Assembly (NCBI GenBank): GCA_023267275.1
Contig: JAHFNO010000017.1
Coordinates: 1-33,330, forward strand
Reading direction: 5' to 3'
DNA from: Candidatus Nomurabacteria bacterium
Lineage (GTDB): Bacteria; Patescibacteriota; Minisyncoccia; Phycocordibacterales; UBA9973
DNA: 33,330 bases
Below the pieces are notes generated by a model. That model did no database searches, was not told the origin of the DNA, and saw only the letters and a list, made by a program, of their open reading frames with translations. Both the position numbers and the translations under genes were made by a program. Of this stretch, positions 15,578-23,399 are shown in pieces (position 1 is the first letter of the stretch; every line of letters starts with the position of its first letter).

Positions 15578-16174
15578 ATGGTATTACCTACTCGTGAAAT
15601 AATTGGAATCGTAGCCGGTTTGGTGGCATCACTTGCCTATATTTTTTATATAATTGCAATTCTGAAAGGGGAAACAAAACCAGATAAAGTCACGTGGTGG
15701 ATTTGGTCTTTCATGGGAATTGTTTTAGGTACAAGTTACTACTTTTCCGGAGCAAGTAATACTATTTGGGTTCCAATGGCAGAAGTTGTTGGACCACTTT
15801 CAATCGCAATTTTGTCATTTTGGTATGGTGAGGGTGGTCTGGCAGATAAAATGGACCTATTTTGTCTCGCAGGAGGTATAACTAGTATTATTCTTTGGAT
15901 TGTATTCAAAAGTCCACTTATTGCTTTGATCACAAATATCGCCACAGATGTTTTTGCCGCTATTCCAACAATTCGCAAGTCGTATTTAAGACCTCAGGGC
16001 GAGGATTTGTTTGCATGGCTTTTGACTGGCACAGCAAATACATTAAACCTTTTTGCAATAGAAAAATTTACCCTAGGAGTGATGATTTATCCTTTTTACC
16101 TTTTTATTCTTGATGGAATAATCATCACCTTGTTGATAAGAGGTAGAAAGAGTGATAAAATTGAGAATATATGA
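15578..16174 (+). CDS. Multi-pass membrane protein, PQ-loop-like
   Basis: 198 residues, almost all hydrophobic, with about six to seven transmembrane helices. Two halves carry similar patterns (GLVASLAYIFYI...KPDKVTWWIW and NIATDVFAAIPTIRKSY...FAWLLTGTANTL), as in PQ-loop/SWEET-type proteins that carry sugars, amino acids or serve as receptors. The match is by pattern only, so the substrate is unknown. An extended -10 (TGCTAATAT, 15563-15571) is 6 nt before the ATG. The stop overlaps the next start (ATGA at 16171), so it is translationally coupled to the SET-domain gene. The sequence is more AT-rich than the housekeeping genes nearby. Confidence 0.65.
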   Translation: MVLPTREIIGIVAGLVASLAYIFYIIAILKGETKPDKVTWWIWSFMGIVLGTSYYFSGASNTIWVPMAEVVGPLSIAILSFWYGEGGLADKMDLFCLAGGITSIILWIVFKSPLIALITNIATDVFAAIPTIRKSYLRPQGEDLFAWLLTGTANTLNLFAIEKFTLGVMIYPFYLFILDGIIITLLIRGRKSDKIENI

Positions 16175-16695
16175 AAATAGATGTTCACGAAAGTAAGGTT
16201 GATGGCTCAGGCGTTTTTGCAAAAAAGGACATAAAGAAAGGGGAAATAATTGCTTTGATAAAGGGTACCCCAATAAAACACTTTGTAGTAGATAAAAAAA
16301 CCTCGGAAGCCGGACCTAATTGGATTGGTGTAGGAGAAAATTTATGGATTGATCCGAGCCCACCCTTTCATAATTTAAATCATTCATGTGACCCTAATGC
16401 TGGTATTCGAGGCTCTAAAACAATTGTTGCTTTGCAAAATATTAAAAAAGGAGAGGAGGTTTTAATTGATTATTCAACAACTGAGATTGATGTTCTGTGG
16501 AAGCTAGATAAAAAATGCAAGTGTGGTAGTAAGAATTGCAGAGGGACAATTAAATCAATTCAATCACTACCCAAACATACTTTTAATAAATATATGCCAA
16601 ATATCCCTCATTTTTTTCAGAAGGTGTATATGAAACATCACTCAATTAGAAATTCATATTTAAATAAATGGAAAAAAAATCAAAAAAATTCATAG
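16171..16695 (+). CDS. SET-domain protein (lysine methyltransferase fold)
   Basis: 174 residues. The SET fold transfers methyl from S-adenosylmethionine to lysine side chains. Signatures are GSGVFAKKDIKKGE (12-25), NHSCDPN (70-76, SAM binding and pseudoknot), GEEVLIDYS (94-102, with the catalytic tyrosine) and a post-SET CxCxxxxC (C116, C118, C123) that would hold zinc together with the NHSC cysteine. All catalytic elements are intact. It overlaps the membrane-protein gene upstream and the 54-residue ORF downstream. SET proteins occur in scattered bacteria and are usually seen as acquired. The substrate is unknown; the high-lysine C-terminus (HTFNKYMPNIPHFFQ...) has no recognisable domain. 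Confidence 0.85.
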   Translation: MKIDVHESKVDGSGVFAKKDIKKGEIIALIKGTPIKHFVVDKKTSEAGPNWIGVGENLWIDPSPPFHNLNHSCDPNAGIRGSKTIVALQNIKKGEEVLIDYSTTEIDVLWKLDKKCKCGSKNCRGTIKSIQSLPKHTFNKYMPNIPHFFQKVYMKHHSIRNSYLNKWKKNQKNS

Positions 16696-16832
16696 TTATA
16701 TTTTTGATGATTATGATTTTTTCCGTTATTTTTTCTTATTATAATTATGTAGTAAAAAGGAATTACAGAATTTTCTATAATGAAAATGAGATACCGGCAC
16801 AAACAGATATTATGAGTATAATTAAACCTTAA
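16668..16832 (+). CDS. 54-residue single-pass membrane protein
   Basis: ATG at 16668 overlaps the end of the SET gene by 28 nt and runs to TAA at 16830-16832, 7 nt before the histidine kinase. The peptide is MEKKSKK, one transmembrane helix (FIVIFLMIMIFSVIFSYYNYVV), then a polar tail (KRNYRIFYNENEIPAQTD). Positive-inside charge, tight spacing within the operon and a clean hydrophobic helix make it likely to be real. It could assist the membrane kinase downstream; I know no homologous family. Confidence 0.55.
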   Translation: MEKKSKKFIVIFLMIMIFSVIFSYYNYVVKRNYRIFYNENEIPAQTDIMSIIKP

Positions 16833-16839
16833 TTTAAGA

Positions 16840-18519
16840 ATGGACCCATTATCTTGCGGTTGGGATACAGCAAATTTTTTTATTTTTTCCGGAAATGTTT
16901 TCGGGCCTCTTATTTATTATTCCCACCTTTTTGCTTTAATTCCTTCTTTTATTATAGGATTTATTATCCTTATTAAAAACAGAAGTTCATTATTAGCTCA
17001 AATTTTATTTTTTATCACCACAATTTTTTCTTTGTGGGTTTTTTCAGATTTGGTACTCTGGGCAAATGAAAAAATTAATTTCCAATTCTTTTTTTGGTCA
17101 CTACAAGTAATTATTGAGCCAGTAATTTATGCAGCATGTGTTTATTTTATTGATGTTTTTATTAATAAAAAAGATATTAGTTTTACTAAAAAAATTACAA
17201 TATCAATATTATTGGCTCCGACATTTATCTTAGCTTCAACTAAACTAGCATTGATTGGTTTCGATTTTACAAATTGCGATAGAAATATAGTTGAAGGACC
17301 CCTAGCTTTATATGGTTATGGAATTGAAATAATTTATTCAGTTTGGATATTAATTTTTTCAATTCATGCATATATTAAAGCTCCAATTATTGAAAAGCGT
17401 AAAATTGTTTTAATAACAGTTGGCATTATTCTTTTTTTGTTAAGTCTCGCCTTCGGTAATATTATTGGAAGCTTCACTGATAATTGGACAGTCAGTCAGC
17501 TCGGACTTTTTGGAATGCCGATTTTTGTTGGATTCCTTTCTTATCTCATTGTTGAATACAAGAGTTTTAATATAAAACTACTCGGCTCACAAGCTGTGGT
17601 ATTCGGACTCGGTTTTCTTGTGCTCGCGATGGCTTTTATTCGAAGTATTCAAAATGTCCGTCTTGTTGTTGCGTTTACTCTTTTATTTGTCATTATTCTT
17701 GGAAATGTACTTGTGCGTTCAGTAAAGCGTGAAATTAAACAGCGTGAAAAATTGGAAGTCCTTCGAAAAAATCTCGAAGAAACAAATACGAAACTTGCCA
17801 CTGCAAATGAAAAGCTTCTCGATCTCGACAAGCTTAAAACAGAATTTCTTTCGCTTGCCGCACATCAGCTACGCAGTCCACTCACCGCGATTCGTGGGTA
17901 TACATCTATGCTTATTGAAGGAGATTTCGGTACTGTGGGAGATAAGCAAAAAGAGGCTATTAGCCGCGTGTTTGAATCAAGTACTCATCTCTCAAAAGTC
18001 GTTGAAGACTTGCTGAACGTTTCCAAGATTGAAGCAGGCGGAATGAAGTATGAAATGGCTCCGTTTGATATAGAAAAAGCTGCAAAGGATTTGGCTACAG
18101 ATCTTTCAGTCACAGCAGAAAAGAAAGGACTTAAACTTTCATTTACTACTGACAACAAAGCTCCATATACTATCAATGGCGATATGGAAAAACTTCGTCA
18201 GGTTATGCTCAATATTATTGATAATGCGATCAAGTACACAGAAAAAGGTTCAATCACTGTTGCACTAACAAAAGATATTACAACAAATACGATTAAGGTT
18301 GCTGTGACTGATACTGGTATGGGTATATCGGCCGAAGAAAAAGGTAAGTTGTTTGAAAAATTCAGTCGTGGTGCTGGTGGAAAAACAAATACAAGCGGAA
18401 GTGGTCTTGGACTCTATCTCGCAAAAACTATTGCTGAAGCGCACGGAGGTCATGTGGCCATCGATTCTCCTGGTGTAGGTCTTGGATCTACATTCTCAAT
18501 TGAATTGAAAGCCATTTAA
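16840..18519 (+). CDS. Membrane sensor histidine kinase
   Basis: 559 residues. Residues 1-292 hold about nine transmembrane helices with short loops, so the signal is probably sensed within or at the membrane. A coiled coil (about 295-335) leads to the HisKA domain with phospho-acceptor H342 in LAAHQLRSPLTAIRGYTSML, then an HATPase_c domain with N box (NIIDNAIKYT), G1 (DTGMGIS), F (FEKFSRG) and G2 (GSGLGLYLAKTIAEAHGG). It is complete. No response regulator is encoded in the window, so it is an orphan. Base composition changes near 17570 (about residue 245): the sensor half is AT-rich like the SET operon, the kinase half like the housekeeping genes. The Nudix gene begins 2 nt downstream. Confidence 0.92.
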   Translation: MDPLSCGWDTANFFIFSGNVFGPLIYYSHLFALIPSFIIGFIILIKNRSSLLAQILFFITTIFSLWVFSDLVLWANEKINFQFFFWSLQVIIEPVIYAACVYFIDVFINKKDISFTKKITISILLAPTFILASTKLALIGFDFTNCDRNIVEGPLALYGYGIEIIYSVWILIFSIHAYIKAPIIEKRKIVLITVGIILFLLSLAFGNIIGSFTDNWTVSQLGLFGMPIFVGFLSYLIVEYKSFNIKLLGSQAVVFGLGFLVLAMAFIRSIQNVRLVVAFTLLFVIILGNVLVRSVKREIKQREKLEVLRKNLEETNTKLATANEKLLDLDKLKTEFLSLAAHQLRSPLTAIRGYTSMLIEGDFGTVGDKQKEAISRVFESSTHLSKVVEDLLNVSKIEAGGMKYEMAPFDIEKAAKDLATDLSVTAEKKGLKLSFTTDNKAPYTINGDMEKLRQVMLNIIDNAIKYTEKGSITVALTKDITTNTIKVAVTDTGMGISAEEKGKLFEKFSRGAGGKTNTSGSGLGLYLAKTIAEAHGGHVAIDSPGVGLGSTFSIELKAI

Positions 18520-18521
18520 TT

Positions 18522-19016
18522 ATGATTGAAGAAGAATTTATTGGGTATTCCGGAATTGTATATACAATGCAGTATGATGACTGTGATGATTTTTCAATTT
18601 TGCCACACTCCGAGTGCCGACAGATATACGGTGTTTGCTTCACGGACGAAGAAAAAGTTGTAATTGTTCATAATGGGAATAAAGATACCTGGGGACTCGT
18701 CGGGGGAACGATTGAAGACGGCGAATCCCTCGATGAGACATTTCGACGCGAGATACAGGAAGAATCAAACATGGAAGTGCTTACCTGGAAACCGATCGGG
18801 TATCAAAAAGTAATCGACACCCGTGATGGTTCATATTTCTTTCAGTTGCGCGTTGCTGCAAAGGTGCAACCATATGGACCTTTTGAAGGTGACCCAGCCG
18901 GAAGTATAGACAAAATTGTCATAATCGATCCAAAGGAATATAAAAAATATTTTGATTGGAAAAAAATCGGCGAGCGAATCTTTGAACGTGCAGAAGAATT
19001 ACTCAAAACATTGTAG
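18522..19016 (+). CDS. Nudix hydrolase
   Basis: 164 residues with one Nudix box at 62-84: GTIEDGE, then REIQEES after seven residues (GX5EX7REUXEEXG-type; the usual final glycine is asparagine, N83). The metal-binding glutamates are intact. These enzymes hydrolyse nucleoside diphosphates linked to another group; the substrate here is not evident. It begins 2 nt after the histidine kinase stop, so the two are co-transcribed, and a long terminator ends the unit. The PP-loop and HD genes that follow also act on nucleotides, so a shared nucleotide-signal role is possible but unproven. Confidence 0.88.
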   Translation: MIEEEFIGYSGIVYTMQYDDCDDFSILPHSECRQIYGVCFTDEEKVVIVHNGNKDTWGLVGGTIEDGESLDETFRREIQEESNMEVLTWKPIGYQKVIDTRDGSYFFQLRVAAKVQPYGPFEGDPAGSIDKIVIIDPKEYKKYFDWKKIGERIFERAEELLKTL

Positions 19017-19020
19017 TAAA

Positions 19021-19060
19021 ACCTATCCCGGAATTTTGCAAAATTCCGGGATAGGTTCAT
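19021..19060. terminator. Long perfect palindrome acting as terminator
   Basis: The 17-bp arm ACCTATCCCGGAATTTT (19021-19037) pairs perfectly with 19040-19056. It is unusually long for a terminator and has only a weak T-run after it. Confidence 0.75.
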
Positions 19061-19095
19061 TTAGTAAAGAAAGAGATTCTTGATACTATATAAAT

Positions 19096-19761
19096 ATGGA
19101 CTCAAAAAAGAAGGTACTTGTATTGTTCTCTGGTGGAAGAGATTCATCAGCCACAGTGATTGAAATGATTCGCCAGGGATACCTAGTCGAATTATTTACC
19201 TATCAAGTTGGAAAGGAAGAACTCACTGGTTTTTTAGGTGATTCTGCTCCAGACATTCGACATAAAGAATTATTAAAAGCATTTCCTGGAAAGATCATAG
19301 ATAAACGCTTTATTGTAGGAAATACATATCTTATCCGAAAATTAGCAATCGAAAAAACAAATAGTATTCACGTCGTGTATCCCATAGCACTTGCACTTGC
19401 TGTACATTGTGGTGCTGTTTTATTTTGCTTAGAACATGGAATTAAGGATGTTGCTTGTGGATATTCTGGATATCAAGCAAAAGAAGACCGATACATAGAA
19501 CAGCGAGAAGATTTTTTTAAATTGACACAAGAATTTATGATGGAATATGGTATTACGCTCCATGCACCAGTTATCAAAAAATCTAAAGAAGAAATCATTG
19601 ATATTTTGGAGCAAAGCGGTGTAAGCTCAAACTCTTTGGAAAACAAGTCTATTTTTGGTGGAGTATCATTTGAAGTAGATAAAGCTCTCGCATACTGGCA
19701 GGAATCGATTCCTTTTTGTCGTGAATATATTACAAAAATGCGTTCACTCAACCTACAATGA
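19096..19761 (+). CDS. PP-loop ATP pyrophosphatase, QueC/ExsB-like
   Basis: 221 residues. The N-terminal SGGRDSS (12-18) is the PP-loop that binds ATP and releases pyrophosphate while adenylating a substrate. The second half has YPIALALAVHCGA and CGYSGYQAKEDRY, a pattern reminiscent of QueC-type and related tRNA- or nucleobase-modifying ATPases, but the zinc-cysteine cluster of true QueC (CxnCxxCxxC) is absent, so it is not a standard QueC. A TACTAT hexamer (19084-19089) lies 6 nt before the ATG. Its stop overlaps the next start (ATGA at 19758), coupling it to the HD hydrolase. The substrate is unknown. Confidence 0.75.
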   Translation: MDSKKKVLVLFSGGRDSSATVIEMIRQGYLVELFTYQVGKEELTGFLGDSAPDIRHKELLKAFPGKIIDKRFIVGNTYLIRKLAIEKTNSIHVVYPIALALAVHCGAVLFCLEHGIKDVACGYSGYQAKEDRYIEQREDFFKLTQEFMMEYGITLHAPVIKKSKEEIIDILEQSGVSSNSLENKSIFGGVSFEVDKALAYWQESIPFCREYITKMRSLNLQ

Positions 19762-20300
19762 AATTAATTAAAAAAGCTCTCTATTTTTCCGCTAAGGCGC
19801 ATGATGGACAATATCGCAAAGGAGGTACTGTTCCGTATATTTCGCATCCAGTATTTGTCGCTTTTGGAGTGCAAAAATATACCAACGATGAAGAGATCGT
19901 TGCGGCAGCGCTTCTGCACGATGTATTGGAGGATTGTGTGTCTGTTACTCAAGAAATATTGAATGAGGAATTCGGTGCAAACATCACTCGAATGGTACTT
20001 GAGATGTCATCGGATTCAAACGAAGCATACACGACCTGGAAGGAAAAAAAGGAAGCCTACATCCACTTGGTCAAAAATGCATCTCCGGATACGCTCCTTA
20101 TTATTGCAGTTGATAAAATGCAAAATGGACAGGCTTATTTTGAAGCGTTACGAAAGGGAATTGACGTTAACCAATTTTTCCGAGGAAGCCCCGATGAATA
20201 TAAATGGTATTTTGATTCTATTTTTCAAATCCTAGGCTCTCGTCTTGGAAATGATAATCCTGTTGTAAAAGATTTTTCCGAATTCATGTCATCGATTTAA
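19758..20300 (+). CDS. HD-domain hydrolase, SpoT/MESH1-like
   Basis: 180 residues matching the hydrolase domain of RelA/SpoT proteins: AHDGQYRKGGTVPYISHP (14-31), then ALLHDVLED (51-59) with the HD pair, H54-D55, that binds manganese. In SpoT and MESH1 this domain removes pyrophosphate from (p)ppGpp. There is no synthetase, TGS or ACT domain, so it is a stand-alone hydrolase. It overlaps the PP-loop gene by 4 nt and converges on a synthetase-like gene that ends 22 nt away. Alarmone hydrolysis is likely from family knowledge; other nucleotide substrates are possible. Confidence 0.82.
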   Translation: MKLIKKALYFSAKAHDGQYRKGGTVPYISHPVFVAFGVQKYTNDEEIVAAALLHDVLEDCVSVTQEILNEEFGANITRMVLEMSSDSNEAYTTWKEKKEAYIHLVKNASPDTLLIIAVDKMQNGQAYFEALRKGIDVNQFFRGSPDEYKWYFDSIFQILGSRLGNDNPVVKDFSEFMSSI

Positions 20301-20322
20301 AAAAACTCCACGATTGCAACAA

Positions 20323-20784
20323 TCATAGAGCTTTGTATTTATTTTTGTGGTATTCCTCATGATGCGATTCATTCTCTTTGTGAAAATCAGTTGTAGTTAT
20401 TTGTATTTCAAAAGGAACATTGTTTATATAGTGAATACTTTGTAGTAGTCGCAATCGAGCACCAGGTTTTTTACTTGAAATTTTTGGTTTTACAAGAAAA
20501 TCATGGTCAACGTGTCCAGGAATTACATTAAGTATTTTTTGGAGAAGAGAATATGCTTCGTCTATTGATGGTACAAGGATTCGTACCCCGTACACGTCAT
20601 CGAGAGCAAAGACGTCGGTTCCATTCTTGAGCGCAATTTTCTTTTGTATAGTATTTATATTCTTGATTCTCCATGTCATTTGGTATGGAATCGTATTGTT
20701 GATAATAGAGCGAATATTCTCTACTAACACCTCGATCGAGATACCAATTTGGTTCTCGTATTGAGAGATGTAATCTGTCTGCAT
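20323..20784 (-). CDS. RelA/SpoT synthetase-domain-like protein (divergent)
   Basis: 153 residues from the ATG at 20784. An upstream in-frame start (20838) is rejected because it lies within the cysS terminator. The order of motifs follows the (p)ppGpp synthetase domain: WRIK..NTIQKKI (38-50), LDDVYGVRI (61-69), FLVKPK (96-101), LQSIHY (114-119) and the EIQI strand (126-129). Several catalytic positions are altered: the GYQSLH loop reads LLQSIH, losing the tyrosine that stacks on the nucleotide, and the EIQIRT arginine is threonine. It is probably a divergent or inactive small alarmone synthetase, or a related nucleotidyltransferase. It is convergent with the SpoT-like hydrolase. Confidence 0.7.
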   Translation of the reverse strand: MQTDYISQYENQIGISIEVLVENIRSIINNTIPYQMTWRIKNINTIQKKIALKNGTDVFALDDVYGVRILVPSIDEAYSLLQKILNVIPGHVDHDFLVKPKISSKKPGARLRLLQSIHYINNVPFEIQITTTDFHKENESHHEEYHKNKYKAL

Positions 20785-20810
20785 GTTTTTAGTTTTTAAG
20801 GAATGGGCAA

Positions 20811-20850
20811 AAAAATAAGCTCGTGTATATCCTATCACGAGCTTATTTTT
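20811..20850 (-). terminator. Terminator of cysS
   Basis: The 15-bp perfect stem 20811-20825 / 20836-20850 (AAAAATAAGCTCGTG) overlaps the last cysS codons. The minus-strand T-run ends cysS transcription just before the synthetase-like gene. Confidence 0.85.
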
Positions 20851-22249
20851 TCGCTACCACTGGACCATCTTCAGTATCCTTAACTGTATATCCAGCTTGC
20901 TCGATTTCGGCGCGGAGTTCGTCAGATCGATCGAAATCTTTTTCCTTTCGAGCCTGTTCGCGCATATCTGCGAGGGCGAGAATTTCAACAGGAATTGTTT
21001 CTTTTTTTAATTCTGCGAGACCGAGTCCAAGTACAGCATCGAAATTGAGTAACGTTACTTTTTTATCTACGGAAGGAATAGTTGGGTCCTTGATCAAATC
21101 CCAGACTGTTGCGATGGCGAGTGGGGTGTTGAGATCGTTTTCAATATTTTTGGTAAATAGTTCTGTATATTTTTCATTTACCGAGCCACCGCCACCGTAT
21201 TCGAGGAAATGACTGTGGAGGCGTTTTAGTGCGTTCTCTGCGCCTTCTAGAGCTTCCCAGGTAAAGTTTACCGGGCTTCGGTAGTGACTCATAAGCATGA
21301 GTAGGCGAAAGGCGAGAGGTGAGATACCTTTTTTAATGATTGTGCGAAGAGTGACAAAATTGCCGGCAGATTTCGCCATTTTTTTGCCATCCACCATTAC
21401 CCATTCGTTGTGGAGCCAATAGTTTACAAACTGCTCGCCTGTAGCGCATTCTGATTGTGCAATTTCATTTTCATGATGCGGGAAGATAAGATCAACACCA
21501 CCGGTGTGTACATCAAAATGAGCACCGAGATATTCCATACTCATAGCTGAACATTCTATATGCCAGCCCGGTCGGCCTTTGCCGATAGAAGTTCTTCCAC
21601 CGAGTAATCCTTTTGGTTCCCAAAATACTTCACCATCATTTTCATCCCATGCTTTCCAGAGTGCAAAGTCGCTTGCATTTTCTTTTTCATATTCGTCTTT
21701 TGCAATTCTTCCGGCTGCTGATGACTCATCACGTCCGAAGGGACGCTTTTCAAGATTTGCGAGTGTAACTTTTGAAAGTTGTCCGTAGTTTGTGTCCTTG
21801 CGAACATTAAAATATACGCTGCCGTCATTGGATTTGTATGCGTAGCCTTTTTCTATGAGTGCCTCAATGAGCTCGATCATCTGCGGAATATGTTCTACTG
21901 CGCGTGTGTATCGAGAAGGAGGAACAATATTCAAGTGTGCTGAATCCTTTTTGAATTCTTCGGTGAAAAATGCAGTAAATTCCTCAAGTGTTTTTCCGGC
22001 GAGTTGTGAATCACGGATCGTCTTATCATCAACATCGGTGAGATTCATAATGTGATTTACCTCGTATCCGCAATACTGCAGCGCACGTTTTACTGTGTCG
22101 CCAAAAAGGTATGCGCGGAAGTTGCCGATATGCGCGTAGTTGTAAACGGTTGGACCACACGTATAGAGCCCAACATTTTTTCCTGTTGGGTCGATTGGAA
22201 CAAATTGTTCAACTTTTTTTGAGAGCGTGTTGTAGAAGGATAGTGACAT
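20843..22249 (-). CDS. cysS: Cysteinyl-tRNA synthetase
   Basis: Class I synthetase charging tRNA(Cys). From the ATG at 22249 it has 468 residues; the frame extends to a TTG at 22273, but TATATC lies 6 nt before the ATG (22256-22261), favouring it. Signatures: zinc cysteine in TCGPTVYNYAHIGN with the HIGH-equivalent HIGN (40-43), the zinc/substrate motif GWHIECSAMS, HPHHENEIAQSE-type helix (FPHHENEIAQSE), and KMAKSAGN for KMSKS. The C-terminal anticodon-binding part (AREKDFDRSDELR...GYTVKDTEDGP) is complete. Length is normal. Confidence 0.97.
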   Translation of the reverse strand: MSLSFYNTLSKKVEQFVPIDPTGKNVGLYTCGPTVYNYAHIGNFRAYLFGDTVKRALQYCGYEVNHIMNLTDVDDKTIRDSQLAGKTLEEFTAFFTEEFKKDSAHLNIVPPSRYTRAVEHIPQMIELIEALIEKGYAYKSNDGSVYFNVRKDTNYGQLSKVTLANLEKRPFGRDESSAAGRIAKDEYEKENASDFALWKAWDENDGEVFWEPKGLLGGRTSIGKGRPGWHIECSAMSMEYLGAHFDVHTGGVDLIFPHHENEIAQSECATGEQFVNYWLHNEWVMVDGKKMAKSAGNFVTLRTIIKKGISPLAFRLLMLMSHYRSPVNFTWEALEGAENALKRLHSHFLEYGGGGSVNEKYTELFTKNIENDLNTPLAIATVWDLIKDPTIPSVDKKVTLLNFDAVLGLGLAELKKETIPVEILALADMREQARKEKDFDRSDELRAEIEQAGYTVKDTEDGPVVAKK

Positions 22250-22285
22250 AAAAAAGATATACAAGAATGGCAATTAAAAAAACAT

Positions 22286-22378
22286 CTCCCACCACCCCGC
22301 CTTGAGTACAAAATGGTCGCGTTTCAATGACAGTACGCGACTCGATTCTGCAGAATCGCCTCCTCAGGCAGGAGGGGA
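22286..22378 (-). repeat. Hairpin element copy E with an extra insert
   Basis: On the minus strand: stem CCCCTCCTGCCTGAGGAGG, then about 55 nt of extra sequence containing two palindromes (CGATTCTGCAGAATCG, and GTCGCGT/ACGCGAC), then GTACTCAAGGCGGGGTGGTGGG. The stem and box match copy A in gatB; GTACTCRAG before the box matches copy D. It lies between corA and cysS. Confidence 0.8.
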
Positions 22379-22398
22379 AAAACCACACAAATACAGAG

Positions 22399-23310
22399 TT
22401 AGAGCCATTTCTTATTGCGGAAATATATCACGGAAATGAAGCAGATGAAAGCCATCACACCAAAAAGTGTGAGGAGCTGCCAAGACTCGTCGAGATAGAG
22501 AAATCGAGAGTGAATGGCATAGATTTCGGCAATAAGCGTGAGTGGCATGAAGAGAATGTTTACCACTGTTAGTCTACGGACTGTGGCATTTGTTTTGACG
22601 GAAAGTAGGGAATCGTTAGTACGTCGCAAATCTTGAAGCATCTCGCGGTTTTCTAAAAGAATTTGTTCAATGCGTGCGTATTCGCCCTCAATCATACTCA
22701 CGTAATACGAAAAGTCGGCACCGAAAATTTTACCGCAGGTTTCAGAAAAAGACTTGAGTGTTTCCTTGTGTGCACGAAGTGACTGCTTGATGTCGATGAG
22801 TTCGCGATTTGCCTTTGAAATACGAGAAACCATCTCGCTTTCCTCACCAGCAAAAATACGCTTTTCGATGTCGCGAATGTCGTGCGTAATTTCTTCGGCG
22901 AGAAAGAGTGTGTGTTTGTAGAGCTCGCGAATTTGTGTGAAAAAGAGAAATCCCGAGTGCTCGGTTATTTTTGAGGCACTGAGAAAACTATCTACTTCAA
23001 AGAGACGTGCAAAATCATGCAATGGATCAATGAGTTCATAGTGTGTGGTAATGAGTGTATCTTTTAGTAGCACAAAATCAATTTCAGCTTCTTCAATATG
23101 CAGAGTGGAACGGTTGCGCATTGGAAAATGCAAAATAAGGTAGATTGCATTTTCATACAAATCTACTTTTGCACGTTCTGACGATTCAAGAAGTTCGTTT
23201 GCAATGACGGGATGCAATTGAAATTCTTCGGAAAGAACAGTTACTTCATCTTTTGTTGGAGATTCAAGATCGATCCAAGTAAGCCCTTGATGTGCGTAGC
23301 GTGAAATCAT
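22399..23310 (-). CDS. CorA-like divalent cation transporter without the GMN motif
   Basis: 303 residues from the ATG at 23310 (a GTG at 23328 is possible but overlaps the promoter TATACT at 23317-23322, 6 nt upstream). The large cytoplasmic domain with long helices (about 1-240) and two C-terminal transmembrane helices (NILFMPLTLIAEIYAI and LLTLFGVMAFICFISVIYF) match the CorA family of pentameric Mg2+/Co2+/Zn2+ channels. The signature GMN at the end of the first helix, expected at YGMNF, reads YAIHSRF. GMN coordinates hydrated Mg2+ at the pore mouth, so ion choice or function must differ. It is divergent from an Nramp-like gene with a shared 90-bp promoter region. Confidence 0.85.
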   Translation of the reverse strand: MISRYAHQGLTWIDLESPTKDEVTVLSEEFQLHPVIANELLESSERAKVDLYENAIYLILHFPMRNRSTLHIEEAEIDFVLLKDTLITTHYELIDPLHDFARLFEVDSFLSASKITEHSGFLFFTQIRELYKHTLFLAEEITHDIRDIEKRIFAGEESEMVSRISKANRELIDIKQSLRAHKETLKSFSETCGKIFGADFSYYVSMIEGEYARIEQILLENREMLQDLRRTNDSLLSVKTNATVRRLTVVNILFMPLTLIAEIYAIHSRFLYLDESWQLLTLFGVMAFICFISVIYFRNKKWL

Positions 23311-23399
23311 GCTTATAGTATAAAGCACAAAGCTTAAAGTTTAAAGTGGATACAGCGTACTGTATCCAAAATACAAAATGCGCTATACTTTTATCGCAA
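23311..23399. promoter_or_regulatory. Divergent promoter region with a candidate operator
   Basis: Minus-strand TATACT (23317-23322) is 6 nt before corA; plus-strand TATACT (23384-23389) is 10 nt before the Nramp-like ATG. Between them GGATACAG (23348-23355) and CTGTATCC (23360-23367) form an 8-bp inverted repeat with a 4-nt gap, suitable for a dimeric regulator of both transporters. Confidence 0.5.

Noticed and set aside
19096-19761. Calling the PP-loop protein QueC
   Set aside because: The C-terminal zinc-binding cysteine cluster of QueC is missing and no other queuosine genes are nearby.
20785-20838. Upstream start of the synthetase-like gene
   Set aside because: It falls inside the cysS terminator stem; the ATG at 20784 is the first start after it.
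20823-21212. Long plus-strand ORF opposite cysS
   Set aside because: It is antisense to a complete cysS with all class I motifs, has no family features, and its serine/arginine-rich composition is typical of a shadow frame.
23346-23399. GTG start of the Nramp-like gene
   Set aside because: The stretch contains the inverted-repeat operator and the -10 box; the ATG at 23400 fits better.
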